Source of the DNA: Achromobacter sp. Bel | GTDB taxonomy: Bacteria > Pseudomonadota > Gammaproteobacteria > Burkholderiales > Burkholderiaceae_B | Direction: 5' to 3' | Length of the DNA: 64,000 nt | NCBI RefSeq assembly: GCF_012928505.1 | Contig: NZ_JABBJN010000029.1 | Location: forward strand, 1-64,000 | Shown: piece by piece, positions 36,144-44,937 of the stretch | How the letters are laid out: each line of letters opens with the position of its first letter | How positions within the stretch are numbered: position 1 is the first letter of the stretch | Notes under the pieces: generated by a model | What the model saw: only the letters and a program-made list of their open reading frames with translations | Told to the model about the DNA's origin: nothing | Database searches by the model: none | Made by a program: the position numbers and the translations under genes

Positions 36144-36161
36144 GTCAGTTAGCTAACTGAC
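36144..36161. promoter_or_regulatory. Perfect 18-bp palindrome, candidate ArsR operator
   Basis: GTCAGTTAGCTAACTGAC is self-complementary over all 18 bases. It is flanked by ATAT at one-base offsets on both sides, extending the symmetry. It sits in the 48-bp gap between the ArsR start and the hydrolase start, where a bound dimer would block both promoters. Confidence 0.75.
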
Positions 36162-36177
36162 TATATGAGGGGCGCCT

Positions 36178-36997
36178 GTGCTGGATTTATCCAATACGTC
36201 GATGATCGAAGGAAGCGCCGTCAGATGGGGGAAATGTGGCAACGGGCCACCTCTCGTCGCCATCCATGGAACGCCATTTTCGTCACAGGTATGGCGCAGG
36301 ATCGTGCCGCAGCTTGTCGATCGCAGAACCGTCTACTTCTTCGACTTGGTGGGCTATGGACAATCCGAAATGCGAGAAGATCAGGATGTCTCACTCGGCG
36401 TGCAAAACACGGTGCTTTCAGCATTGTTCAATGAGTGGGGCCTTGAGCGCCCTGATGTGTTGGCGCACGATTTCGGCGGTGCTACCGCTTTACGCGCGTA
36501 TTACCTGGACGGGCTACGCTACGCCTCGCTGACGATATTTGACGCCGTTGCCCTGGCTCCTTGGGGATCGCCCTTGATCCAACACGTCCGCAGGCACGAG
36601 CACGCCTTTTCGGGAATGCCCGATTACATGCATCGCGCGCTCCTGAAAGCCTATTTGCAGACGGCAGCGCATAATCCTCTCTCTGATGAAGCGCTCGATG
36701 TCTATAGCAGGCCCTGGTTGGGCCCGATCGGCCAGCCCGCCTTTTATCGGCAGATTGCGCAGATGGATCAGAAGTACACAGATGTGCTTCAGGATAGATA
36801 TCGCATTATGGACTGCCCGGTAAAGGTCTTGTGGGGGGGAGAACGACAACTGGATTCCGTACAAGACCGGTGAAACTCTGGCTTCTCTGATTTCGGACAG
36901 CCCCTGTGTCCCAATCAGGAATGCAGGCCATCTTGTGCAGGAAGATCGACCGGAAGCCATTGTGGCGGCCGTCCTGAAACAGCTCGCCGACGCCTGA
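36178..36997 (+). pseudogene. Alpha/beta hydrolase (Asp-nucleophile type) broken by a frameshift in a G7 run
   Basis: Starts at GTG 36178 with AGGGG upstream. The first frame gives 231 residues: oxyanion region AIHGTPF (about 29-34), nucleophile motif LAHDFGGATALRAY with Asp98 as in haloalkane dehalogenases and epoxide hydrolases, then a stop at 36871-36873. At the G7 tract 36833-36839, removing one G restores VLWGENDNWIPYKTGETLASLI, then IRNAGHLVQEDRPEAIVAAVLKQLADA ending at TGA 36995-36997. This supplies the acid residue and the catalytic His. So one extra G has truncated a canonical hydrolase of about 272 residues. It may be a real mutation, a slipped-strand switch or a sequencing error. 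Confidence 0.85.
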
Positions 36998-37123
36998 CGG
37001 CAGCGATTGGCCTGTAGCGGACCTACGAGGACGCCGGCCTCCGATTCCATCCGACCGCTCGACGCGATGTTGCGTCGATCCAGGATCTTGGTGAATGAGG
37101 CGCAAACAGTGCTGCCTTCCCGA

Positions 37124-37945
37124 TCACAAAGTGCCTGGATCAGAAAGCGCTAATTCATGGGCAATACGATCCTTCAGCGCCAACAGCTCTCCAACATATC
37201 GTTGCGCCATCCGCGCGCATGGCTCGTCGGTCGTCAGACTCAAATTCAGCGCCAGCGTCCGCCCGCCCGGCCATCTCAGAGGCGTTGACATCGCAACCAC
37301 CCCAGGCTGCCAGGACGCGATGCAGTAGTCATCGGCGTGGACTTGCGCGATCGCGGCATCGATGCCGGCGCCGACGGGCTTCCAGGTTGCGCTACGGTAG
37401 CCTCGCTTGATGCTGCGTATCAGCGTATCGCGAACGGCCGCGTCCAATGTGGCCAGATAGGCGCGTCCCAGCGATGTCAGTTCGATGGGCACGCGCTGGC
37501 CCCCCACGATGGTGCGTAAAGACGGTTTACGGTTGTACCGGATGGATTCCAGGTAGATCATCTCGGCGCGATCGGGCGCGGCCAGGCCGACATTGACCTT
37601 GAGCTTGGTGGAGAGCTCCTGCATCAGCGGGGTGGCCGCCTTCAGCACGGGCGAGGCGGCGCGCATGGCGTGCCCCAGGCTCAGCACTGGTACGGCAAGC
37701 CGGTAGGCGCGTGCTGCCCGGTCGTGTTCCAGAAAGCCACTGGTCACCAGGGTTTGCGTCAGCCGGCTGACTGTCGCCGCAGATAGTCCGGTGCGTTCCG
37801 CCAGTTCGCCATTGCCCAACAAATCGGTGCCGGGGCGAAACGCGCGCAGTATTTCCAGACCGCGTTCCAGGGATCGGTTCTGGCTGACGCCATCGAAACG
37901 GTGACGGGTTTGAGCGACGGGTTCGGGCTTGGCGGGAGCAGCCAT
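37124..37945 (-). CDS. IclR family transcriptional regulator
   Basis: A 273-residue IclR protein. HTH residues are about 23-85 (RSLERGLEILRAFRPGTDLLGNGELAERTGLSAATVSRLTQTLVTSGFLEHD). The effector domain carries VNVGLAAPDRAEMIYLESIRYN, RVPIELTSLGRAYLATL and HADDYCIASWQPGVVAMSTPL. It is divergent from the enoyl-CoA hydratase gene. A TTCCA-N5-TGGAA site sits 5 bp upstream of its start codon, and the same site occurs ahead of two other catabolic genes, so it may control a small regulon. Confidence 0.93.
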   Translation of the reverse strand: MAAPAKPEPVAQTRHRFDGVSQNRSLERGLEILRAFRPGTDLLGNGELAERTGLSAATVSRLTQTLVTSGFLEHDRAARAYRLAVPVLSLGHAMRAASPVLKAATPLMQELSTKLKVNVGLAAPDRAEMIYLESIRYNRKPSLRTIVGGQRVPIELTSLGRAYLATLDAAVRDTLIRSIKRGYRSATWKPVGAGIDAAIAQVHADDYCIASWQPGVVAMSTPLRWPGGRTLALNLSLTTDEPCARMAQRYVGELLALKDRIAHELALSDPGTL

Positions 37946-37947
37946 GC

Positions 37948-37966
37948 AATTCCATTCTGTGGAAAT
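37948..37966. promoter_or_regulatory. Candidate IclR operator, copy 1 (TTCCA-N5-TGGAA)
   Basis: Arms AATTCCA and TGGAAAT around TTCTG (core 37950-37964), directly upstream of the IclR start codon in the divergent gap to the enoyl-CoA hydratase gene. Similar copies lie at 40976 and 49446. Confidence 0.6.
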
Positions 37967-38071
37967 AGGGAAGTGTTTTCAGCGACTGTACCGCCTACTG
38001 TGTCGTCAGAGCTAGCGAAGAAAAATCCTGCAACAGGAACTGCTGGCCTTTCGATATCAGGGAGCTTAGAG

Positions 38072-38878
38072 ATGGCGGACTACGAATTCATCAAACTTCA
38101 ATCGGATCGTGGCGTGGCGACGCTGACGTTGAACCGGCCGGAGAAGCGCAACGCAATCAGCGACCCGATGCGCGCCGAGCTGATCCATGCGCTGGAGTCC
38201 GTTGCTCAGGATCGCGCCGTCAAGGCACTGGTCCTGACCGGCGCAGGAAAAGGGTTCTGCGCGGGTGGCGACATCTCCGGCATGCAGCGCCGCATGGATG
38301 CGCCGGCAGGCGAGGTGGCTTTCAACGGCTGGTCGCGCCAGCAGCGGGTGCACCATGCGGTCAGCCTGCTGTATCGCATGCCCAAGCCGACGATTGCGGC
38401 CGTGAATGGCGCGGCGGCTGGGCTGGGGGCGGACACCGCGCTGAGCTGCGACTTCATTGTTGCGTCTGAAAGCGCGTCGTTCACCTGGAGTTACATCGCT
38501 CGCGGCCTGATTCCGGACGGAGGCGGCATGTACTTTTTACCCAGGCGGGTAGGGCTGGCGCGCGCCAAGGATTTGATTTATTCCGGCCGCAAGGTCGCGG
38601 CTGACGAAGCGTTCACGCTGGGCATCGCCGACCGCCTGGCGCCGGCTGGCGACGAACTGAAGGCGGCGCAGGCGTGGGCGGCGGAATTGGCGCAAGGGTC
38701 GGCGACCGCGCTTGCGCTTAGCAAATCGATCCTGGATCAGAGTTCCGAGCTGACCGCGGACCAGATCTTTGCCATGGGTAGCCAGGCGCAGGGCATTTGC
38801 TACACCAGCACGGAGCATCGCGAGTCAGTGACGGCGTTCCTGGCCAAGATGGCCGCGGCCAAGGGAGACGCAAAATGA
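38072..38878 (+). CDS. Enoyl-CoA hydratase/isomerase family protein
   Basis: A 268-residue crotonase-fold enzyme. Oxyanion-hole segments are TGAGKGFCAGGDISGMQ and AAVNGAAAGLGADTALSCDFIVAS. The active-site position GLIPDGGGMYFLPRRVG has Asp, as in PaaG-type isomerases, rather than the usual second Glu. It acts on an acyl-CoA intermediate, probably made by the CoA ligase encoded next, whose ATG overlaps this stop codon. It is divergent from IclR. Confidence 0.93.
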   Translation: MADYEFIKLQSDRGVATLTLNRPEKRNAISDPMRAELIHALESVAQDRAVKALVLTGAGKGFCAGGDISGMQRRMDAPAGEVAFNGWSRQQRVHHAVSLLYRMPKPTIAAVNGAAAGLGADTALSCDFIVASESASFTWSYIARGLIPDGGGMYFLPRRVGLARAKDLIYSGRKVAADEAFTLGIADRLAPAGDELKAAQAWAAELAQGSATALALSKSILDQSSELTADQIFAMGSQAQGICYTSTEHRESVTAFLAKMAAAKGDAK

Positions 38879-40977
38879 GTGGCTTGTCCAGACTGCTGCA
38901 ACCCCAAAGCGTGGCCGTCGTGGGCGCGTCGGAGGACCCGGCCAAGACGTCCGGCCGGCCGGTGGGCTATCTGCGCAAGCACGGGTTTCAGGGTCGTATC
39001 TATCCCATCAACCCCAAGGCTTCCGAGATTGATGGCCTGCGTTGCTATCCCGACGTGCGGTCCTTGCCGGAGGCGCCGGACGTGGCGATCGTGCTGCTGG
39101 GCGCCGAGCGCACGCAACAAGCCATCCGGGATCTTGCCGCCATCGGGACGGGGGCCGCGATTGTGCTGGCCAGCGGCTACTCGGAAACGGGCGAGGACGG
39201 CGCCCGCCGTCAGCGCGAGTTGCGCGAAGCGGCGGGCAGCATGCGCATTCTTGGACCGAACACGATCGGGCTGGTCAATCTGACCGACCGCATCATCCTG
39301 TCCGCCAGCGGCGCGCTGGAGGTGGACCTGCTGCACAGCGGCGCCATTGGTCTGGTGTCGCAAAGCGGCGGCATCCTGGGCGCGCTTCTGTCGCGCGCTG
39401 CCGCGCGGGGGATTGGATTTTCCAAGCTGATCTCGACGAGTAACGAGGTAGACCTGGACCTGGCCGACTTTGTTGATGCGCTGGCGGACGACCCGGCCAC
39501 CCGCGTGATCGCGCTGTACGTGGAAAGTATCCGCAATCCCAAGACTTTTATGGCGGCCGCTCGTAAGGCGGCCCGCGCCGGCAAGCCGATCGTTGCTTTC
39601 AAGATCGGGCGATCGGAGTCCGGCGCGCAAGCGGCGGCGTCGCACACCGGGGCCTTGGCGGGCGCCGACGGCATGTATGACGCCTTGTTCGAAGAGGTGG
39701 GCATCATTCGTGCGCAAACGTTCTCGGATCTGCTCGATATTCCGGCCGCGCTGGCCAATGAGCGCAAGCTGGGCGGCCGGCGGGTGGCGATTCTGACGTC
39801 AACGGGAGGCGCCGGTACGCTGGTGGCGGATTGCCTGGGCGTGGCCGGCTTCACGCTGCCCGCGCCGGACGCACGCACGGGCGCAGCGTTGCGTGCCTTG
39901 CAGACCGGTGATCACGCGGCGCTGGACCGAAACCCCATTGATGTGACGCTGGCGGGGTTGCAGCCGGATCTGCTGCGCAGCGCCATCCGTATCGTGCTGG
40001 AAAGCGACGACTACGACGCCCTGGTCGTGATTGTCGGTTCGTCGGCGGTGGCGCAGCCCGAGCTGATGGCCGGTGCGCTCCGGGATTCGCTTGCGCTAAG
40101 CGACAAACCCTTGATGGCCTATATCAGCCCGCATGCTCCGAAAGCGGCGGAGGTGCTCAGCCGCTACGGCATTCCGGCATTCCATGCGCCAGAGAGCGTC
40201 AGCGCCGCCTTGTCGGCAATGTGGCGGGTGCAAGCACGCGGCGCGCACGTTGCGGGTCGTCCGCGCACCGTGACGCCGACCCCGGTGGTGTGCGAGGAAA
40301 AGGGTTCATTGGATGAAGCGCAGGCCAAGGCGTTGTTTGCCCGCTTTGGCGTGCCTGGCGTCAGAGAGATAACGGTGCGCTCGGAAGCCGAAGCGGTCGA
40401 GGCCGCCCGGCAACTGGGGCCGCGCGTGGTCTTGAAGCTCTTGTCCAGCGAGATCACGCACAAGAGCGAGGTGGGTGGGGTTGCCGTCAACGTCGCGCCG
40501 CAAGACATGGCGCGGCGGTTGCGGCAAATGGCGGCGGACGTGAAGCGCCATACCGGCCGTGAACCCGAGGCGTACCTGGTTCAGAAAATGGTCTCTGGCG
40601 CGGCAGAGGTGATTGTGGGCTTGCACAAGGACTCCTTGGGCACCGCCATTTTGCTGGGCATGGGCGGAGTGGTGGCCGAACTGATCCGGGATACGACGCT
40701 GCTGCTGTTGCCGGAAGACGGCGCGGCGCTGACGGCCGACGAAGTCGAGGCCGCCCTGCGGCGCCTGAAGACGTGGCCGTTGCTTGACGGATACCGGGGA
40801 CGGGAACGCGCCGACGTGCCGGCCCTGATCGAGGCCGTGCTGGCCTTCTCTCGCATGGCAGGCGCATTGCAAGGCCAATTGCTCGAAGCCGAGATCAATC
40901 CGCTGTTCGTCAAACCGTTAGGCCAAGGGGTATGCGCGGCCGACGGCATCGCCATCTTGCAAGAGGCGTCGAGCTAG
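38875..40977 (+). CDS. Acyl-CoA synthetase, NDP-forming (acetate-CoA ligase-like)
   Basis: A 700-residue fused ligase: CoA-binding Rossmann domain at residues about 5-130 (LLQPQSVAVVGASEDPAKTSGRPVGYL), succinyl-CoA-synthetase-like domains at about 145-450 with the catalytic-His motif ASHTGALAGADGMYDALF, and a C-terminal ATP-grasp domain at about 480-700 (VVLKLLSSEITHKSEVGGVAVNV, EAEINPLFV). It activates a carboxylic acid to its CoA thioester with ATP, giving ADP. It is translationally coupled to the hydratase. A candidate IclR site follows its stop codon. Confidence 0.94.
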   Translation: MSGLSRLLQPQSVAVVGASEDPAKTSGRPVGYLRKHGFQGRIYPINPKASEIDGLRCYPDVRSLPEAPDVAIVLLGAERTQQAIRDLAAIGTGAAIVLASGYSETGEDGARRQRELREAAGSMRILGPNTIGLVNLTDRIILSASGALEVDLLHSGAIGLVSQSGGILGALLSRAAARGIGFSKLISTSNEVDLDLADFVDALADDPATRVIALYVESIRNPKTFMAAARKAARAGKPIVAFKIGRSESGAQAAASHTGALAGADGMYDALFEEVGIIRAQTFSDLLDIPAALANERKLGGRRVAILTSTGGAGTLVADCLGVAGFTLPAPDARTGAALRALQTGDHAALDRNPIDVTLAGLQPDLLRSAIRIVLESDDYDALVVIVGSSAVAQPELMAGALRDSLALSDKPLMAYISPHAPKAAEVLSRYGIPAFHAPESVSAALSAMWRVQARGAHVAGRPRTVTPTPVVCEEKGSLDEAQAKALFARFGVPGVREITVRSEAEAVEAARQLGPRVVLKLLSSEITHKSEVGGVAVNVAPQDMARRLRQMAADVKRHTGREPEAYLVQKMVSGAAEVIVGLHKDSLGTAILLGMGGVVAELIRDTTLLLLPEDGAALTADEVEAALRRLKTWPLLDGYRGRERADVPALIEAVLAFSRMAGALQGQLLEAEINPLFVKPLGQGVCAADGIAILQEASS

Positions 40978-40994
40978 TTCCATCAGGTGGAATT
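40976..40994. promoter_or_regulatory. Candidate IclR operator, copy 2 (TTCCA-N5-TGGAA)
   Basis: Arms AGTTCCA and TGGAATT around TCAGG, core 40978-40992. It begins at the ligase stop codon and lies 89 bp upstream of the Bug gene at 41081, so that gene may have its own IclR-responsive promoter. Confidence 0.6.
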
Positions 40995-41080
40995 GAAGGG
41001 GTGGCAAGCAGGTTTGCCGCTCCTACACTTTTCTCATGCGCCGCAATCAGACTGGCGCAAGAAATATCAGGAGACAACGC

Positions 41081-42073
41081 ATGAAAACTAGCCAGATCGC
41101 GACGCGACGGGTCAAGGCGCTGGGCGCTGCTTGGGTGATGATGGGTGTGCTGGCAGCGCCCCAGGCATGGGCCGCCTTCCCGGAACGGCCGTTACGCATC
41201 GTGGTGCCATTCACGCCCGGGGGCGGCACTGACATTGTTGCGCGTCAGTTGGCTAAAGGGCTCTCCGATGAATTAGGCCAATCGGTGGTGGTGGAGAATC
41301 GCCCCGGCGGAAGCACCATCATCGGCACCGAGAACGTGGCCAAGAGTCCGCCGGATGGCTACACCTTGTTGATGTCGACCTTCGCTCACGCGGTGAACCC
41401 GGCCATTCACAAGAAGCTGCCCTACGATACCGACGAGGCGTTCGCGCCCGTGGCGCTGATCGGGAAGTCCCCCAATGTGCTGGTCGTGTCGCCGAAGTCC
41501 AAGTTCAAGAGCGTTCAGGAAATTCTGAACTATGCGCGCGCCAACCCGGGGAAACTGACCTTTGGCTCGTACGGGAATGGCACGTCCGCGCACCTGGCGG
41601 GCGAGCTCTTCAAGAGCCTCGGCAAGGTGGATATTCTGCACGTGCCTTACAAGGGCGCGGGCCCGGGGATCAACGACCTTATGGGTGGGCAGATCGACAT
41701 GATCTTCTCGACGTCTGCCAGCGTCAGCGGACAAATAAAGAACGGTCAGCTGCGCGCGCTGGCTGTCACCACGAAGGACCGTTCGCCGTCGTATCCGGGC
41801 GTGCCCACCGTTGCCGAATCGGGTGAGCCGGGATACTTCGTAGACAGCTGGTATGGCGTGTTTGTCCCGCGAGGCACGCCCACTGCCGTCATCGATCAGT
41901 TGAACGCGGCCATCAAAAGGGTGTCGGGCAAGCCTGACTTCAAGGCGGCGTTGGAACTGGAGGGCCTGGTTGCCAGCGTGGGGACGCCCGCCGCACTTGG
42001 CGAATACGTGAAGCAGGAAGAGAGCCGGTGGAGCAAGATCATCAAGGATGCGGGAATCACCGACAACCCTTGA
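41081..42073 (+). CDS. Bug-family substrate-binding protein of the IclR-linked cluster
   Basis: A 330-residue Bug protein with a signal peptide ending about residue 31 (APQAWAAF). Ligand-loop motifs are IVVPFTPGGGTDIVARQLAKGL, VVVENRPGGSTIIGTENVA and ILHVPYKGAGPGINDLMGGQ. ATG 41081 has CAGGAG 8 bases upstream. It lies 103 bp after the acyl-CoA synthetase gene, so it probably binds the acid this cluster degrades. It is convergent with the operon that ends at 42150. Confidence 0.93.
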   Translation: MKTSQIATRRVKALGAAWVMMGVLAAPQAWAAFPERPLRIVVPFTPGGGTDIVARQLAKGLSDELGQSVVVENRPGGSTIIGTENVAKSPPDGYTLLMSTFAHAVNPAIHKKLPYDTDEAFAPVALIGKSPNVLVVSPKSKFKSVQEILNYARANPGKLTFGSYGNGTSAHLAGELFKSLGKVDILHVPYKGAGPGINDLMGGQIDMIFSTSASVSGQIKNGQLRALAVTTKDRSPSYPGVPTVAESGEPGYFVDSWYGVFVPRGTPTAVIDQLNAAIKRVSGKPDFKAALELEGLVASVGTPAALGEYVKQEESRWSKIIKDAGITDNP

Positions 42074-42097
42074 ACGCCGGCGATATCACTGAAAGGC

Positions 42098-42124
42098 AAA
42101 AAAACGCGCCCCAGTTGGGGCGCG
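42098..42124 (-). terminator. Rho-independent terminator of the seven-gene minus-strand operon
   Basis: Read on the minus strand, a 9-bp perfect stem (CGCGCCCCA 42105-42113 paired with TGGGGCGCG 42116-42124) is followed by a run of seven T (complement of A 42098-42104). It lies 25 bp beyond the stop of the Bug gene at 42150. No T-run follows on the plus strand, so it is one-directional. Confidence 0.9.
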
Positions 42125-42149
42125 CTGCACGTGGTCTTGCGGGATGGCC

Positions 42150-43118
42150 TTATTCGGCCTTGACGTTACCCGCCTTGATGACCGCCGCCCATTTGGCGGT
42201 GTCTTTTTGCACCAGATCGCGGAATGCTTCGGGCGACGAGGGGCTGGGTTCCACGCCCAGGCTGGCCAGATTGGCGATCAGGGCGTTGGCCTTCAGGCTG
42301 TTGCGTACGGCTTCGTTCAGCGTGGTCACGACCTCGGCCGACACGCCCTTCGGCGCGAACACGCCATACCAGTTGCTCGCTTCTACGTTCGGAATGCCTT
42401 GCTCTGCCAGCGTGGGCACGTTGGGCAAGGACTTCAAGCGTGCGGGCGCCGCGACGCCCAGCGCTACGAGCTGTCCGTCATTGATAAACGGCATCAGGCC
42501 CGACACATCCCCAAAAAATGCCTCAACGTGACCGCCGATGGTGTCGGCGATGGCCGGTGCGGCGCCCTTGTAGGCCACGTGCAGGAAGTCGACCTTCGTC
42601 TGGTTCTTGAATAGCTCGATGGTCATGTGCGGCATGCTGCCCACGCCCGACGAGGCCAGGGTGGCGGGTTCACTGCGTTTGGCCGCAGCGGCGACGTAGT
42701 CCGAGGCGGTCTTGATAGGGGTCTTGGGAGACACCACCAGGACTTCGGGCGTGTGCACCACCAGCGCAATCGGCGTGAAGTCTTCCGTAGGCTTGTAGGA
42801 CAGGCTCGCATACAGAGACGGGTTGATGGCGATAGCGCCCGCCGAACTCAGGAACAGTACGCTGCCGTCCGCGGGGCTGCGCATCACATAGTTGGCGGCG
42901 ATGGCGCCGTTGGCGCCCGGCTTGTTTTCAACGATGACGGTCGTCTTGAGTTCGGTTTCAAGTTCCTTGGCAAGAATGCGCGCCAAGGAGTCGGCGGGAC
43001 CGCCCGGGGGGAACGCGACGACCAGGCGCGTAGGTTGCGCGGCGATGCTGACGCTGGCAAACGCGAATGCGGTCGCCAAGGCACTGCCCAGAATGGTGCT
43101 GAGGATGCTGTTTTTCAT
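42150..43118 (-). CDS. Bug-family substrate-binding protein (last gene of seven-gene operon)
   Basis: A 322-residue Bug protein. The signal peptide runs to about residue 27 (AFASVSIAAQ). Motifs are LVVAFPPGGPADSLARILAKEL, VIVENKPGANGAIAANYVM and FLHVAYKGAAPAIADTIGGH. Start ATG 43118 was chosen; an upstream frame overlapping the SMP-30 gene is not supported. It is one of three Bug genes in the same operon and follows the SMP-30 gene by 28 bp. Confidence 0.93.
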   Translation of the reverse strand: MKNSILSTILGSALATAFAFASVSIAAQPTRLVVAFPPGGPADSLARILAKELETELKTTVIVENKPGANGAIAANYVMRSPADGSVLFLSSAGAIAINPSLYASLSYKPTEDFTPIALVVHTPEVLVVSPKTPIKTASDYVAAAAKRSEPATLASSGVGSMPHMTIELFKNQTKVDFLHVAYKGAAPAIADTIGGHVEAFFGDVSGLMPFINDGQLVALGVAAPARLKSLPNVPTLAEQGIPNVEASNWYGVFAPKGVSAEVVTTLNEAVRNSLKANALIANLASLGVEPSPSSPEAFRDLVQKDTAKWAAVIKAGNVKAE

Positions 43119-43146
43119 GGTGTGTGGTCTCCTGGAAGCCAGCGAT

Positions 43147-44085
43147 TCAACCGCCGGATGCTCCTTGGGTGTTGACGTATAGCGAGTAAATGGATGTGCA
43201 TGACGCCATGAACAGGCGATTGCGGTGCGTGCCGCCAAAGCACAGGTTTGCGCAGCGTTCGGGCAGGGCGATATGTCCGATGGCTTCGCCGTCGGGCGAG
43301 AAGATCCGCACGCCGTCGAGTTCTTCGGTGCCCATTCCCCAACCGCACCAAAGGTTGCCGTCGACATCGACGCGAAAGCCATCGGGCGTTCCGGAACCGG
43401 CGTTCAACAGCACATCCGGCCGCGACAGCGTGACGCCGTCGTCTTGAACCTGGAACACGAGGATGTTGCGCGGGCGCGCGCGCGACTCGATGACGTACAG
43501 CAGCTTTTCATCGGGCGAGAACGCCAGCCCATTAGGACCGTTCACCCCCTCGGCAACAACGGTGAGATCTCCCGAAGCACCGTCGATGCGATAGATGTTT
43601 GCCGGCAGTTGCTGGCGGGCAGGTTCCCCTTGATAGTGGCCGACGATGCCGAAGGGCGGGTCGGTGAACCAGATGGAACCATCCGACTTGACCACGACAT
43701 CATTCGGTGAATTGAGCGGCCGGCCCGCGTGGCTGTCGGCCAGCACGGTGATGCGTCCGTCGTGCTCGGTGCGGGTCACGCGGCGGGTACGGTGTTCACA
43801 GGTGATCAGCCGGCCTTGTCGGTCGCGCGTATTGCCGTTGGCATGGTTGGAGGGCGTGCGGTAGGCGTGGACCGAGTTACTGATCTCATCCCAGCGCAGG
43901 ATGCGGTCGTTGGGCACATCGCTCCACAGCAGGTATCGGCCATCTCCGAACCATACGGGGCCTTCGGCCCAGCGGCAGCCCGTTGCCAGGCGTTCCACCG
44001 CGGTGGACAGCAGGTGGTATTTCTCAAATCGGGGCGCCAGCGTTCGAATGGCGGGGTCGGGGTAGCGTTGAGAGGGTTCCCACAT
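43147..44085 (-). CDS. SMP-30/gluconolactonase family lactonase
   Basis: A 312-residue six-bladed propeller lactonase. Metal-site and family motifs are CRWAEGPVWFGDGRYLLWSDVPNDRI, NGNTRDRQGRLITCEH, NSPNDVVVKSDGSIWFTDPPFG and NGLAFSPDEKLLYVIES. These enzymes hydrolyse sugar or other lactones with Ca2+ or Zn2+. No signal peptide is seen, so it is probably cytosolic. Within the operon it may open a lactone product made by the SDR enzyme. Confidence 0.93.
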   Translation of the reverse strand: MWEPSQRYPDPAIRTLAPRFEKYHLLSTAVERLATGCRWAEGPVWFGDGRYLLWSDVPNDRILRWDEISNSVHAYRTPSNHANGNTRDRQGRLITCEHRTRRVTRTEHDGRITVLADSHAGRPLNSPNDVVVKSDGSIWFTDPPFGIVGHYQGEPARQQLPANIYRIDGASGDLTVVAEGVNGPNGLAFSPDEKLLYVIESRARPRNILVFQVQDDGVTLSRPDVLLNAGSGTPDGFRVDVDGNLWCGWGMGTEELDGVRIFSPDGEAIGHIALPERCANLCFGGTHRNRLFMASCTSIYSLYVNTQGASGG

Positions 44086-44114
44086 AGGGCCTCCACAAGA
44101 AGGGATGGATGGAC

Positions 44115-44924
44115 TTAGCCGTAGAGCCGGCGGGGGTTGTCGTGCAGCACGGCATCCAGCGCGGCCGGGTCTTCGCCGCAGGCGCGCCGCAGCAGGGCAA
44201 GCAGGTCGGGCAAGCGCGGCTGGGGATAGCGGATGTTGACGTGCGGCCAATCACTGCCCCAGATGGCCCGGCCGGGCGCGCCCTGGATCAGCGCCGACAT
44301 CAGCGGCAGCGCGGCCTGGAAACCGTTCGCGCCATCCGTCACGCGGTCAGCCCCCGAGACCTTGATCCAGAGGCTGGGGTGATGCAGCAGTTCCAGCAGC
44401 GGCTGCCATTCCTGCGGGCGTGCGACGGGCGCACGCGCCATGTGGTCGATGATGAGCGGTACGTCATACCGAAGCAGGGCGGGCACGGTAGCGAGCACAT
44501 CGGCCATCTCTGCATGCACCAACGCGTGCCAGCCATAAGGCTTGATGCGTGTCAGCAGTTCGCCCATACGCGAGACATCCGGCTTGCCGGCCAGATGCTT
44601 CATCATCCCCAGGCGAATGCCACGCACACCGTGCTGGTGCATGTGGGTCAGGCTTTCCTCGGGCGTGCTTTCCGTGATGACGGCGATGCCGCGATATGCG
44701 CCTTTGCTGGCTGACAGCGCCGCCAGCAAAGCGCGGTGGTCATCGCCATAAGGCGTGGCCTGGACGATGACCCCACGCAGGATGCTGTATTCGGCATGCA
44801 AGGCTTGCAGTGCCTGGAAGGGGGCTGCGTCGGGTACATAGGTGGGGCGCTCGGCAAGCGGATATTCGTTCCAGGGGCCAAAGATATGCGTATGGCAATC
44901 CCAGCGTTCACGGGCCAGGGGCAT
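44115..44924 (-). CDS. Amidohydrolase family protein (2-pyrone-4,6-dicarboxylate lactonase-like)
   Basis: A 269-residue TIM-barrel metal hydrolase. The metal motif HxH is in WDCHTHIFGPWNEYPLA. Further family motifs are VIVQATPYGDDHRALL, GIRLGMMKHLAG, LIIDHMARAP and the C-terminal GRAIWGSDWPHVNI with the catalytic Asp. The closest named relatives I know are LigI-type lactonases and related dicarboxylate hydrolases. It lies 29 bp upstream of the SMP-30 gene; two lactone-type hydrolases in one operon suggest a cyclic ester route. Confidence 0.9.
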   Translation of the reverse strand: MPLARERWDCHTHIFGPWNEYPLAERPTYVPDAAPFQALQALHAEYSILRGVIVQATPYGDDHRALLAALSASKGAYRGIAVITESTPEESLTHMHQHGVRGIRLGMMKHLAGKPDVSRMGELLTRIKPYGWHALVHAEMADVLATVPALLRYDVPLIIDHMARAPVARPQEWQPLLELLHHPSLWIKVSGADRVTDGANGFQAALPLMSALIQGAPGRAIWGSDWPHVNIRYPQPRLPDLLALLRRACGEDPAALDAVLHDNPRRLYG

Positions 44925-44937
44925 GGGTGGGCTCGAT

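Noticed and set aside
36221..36424. Small minus-strand open frame inside the frameshifted hydrolase
   Set aside because: It is antisense to the conserved hydrolase core and has no ribosome site or domain.
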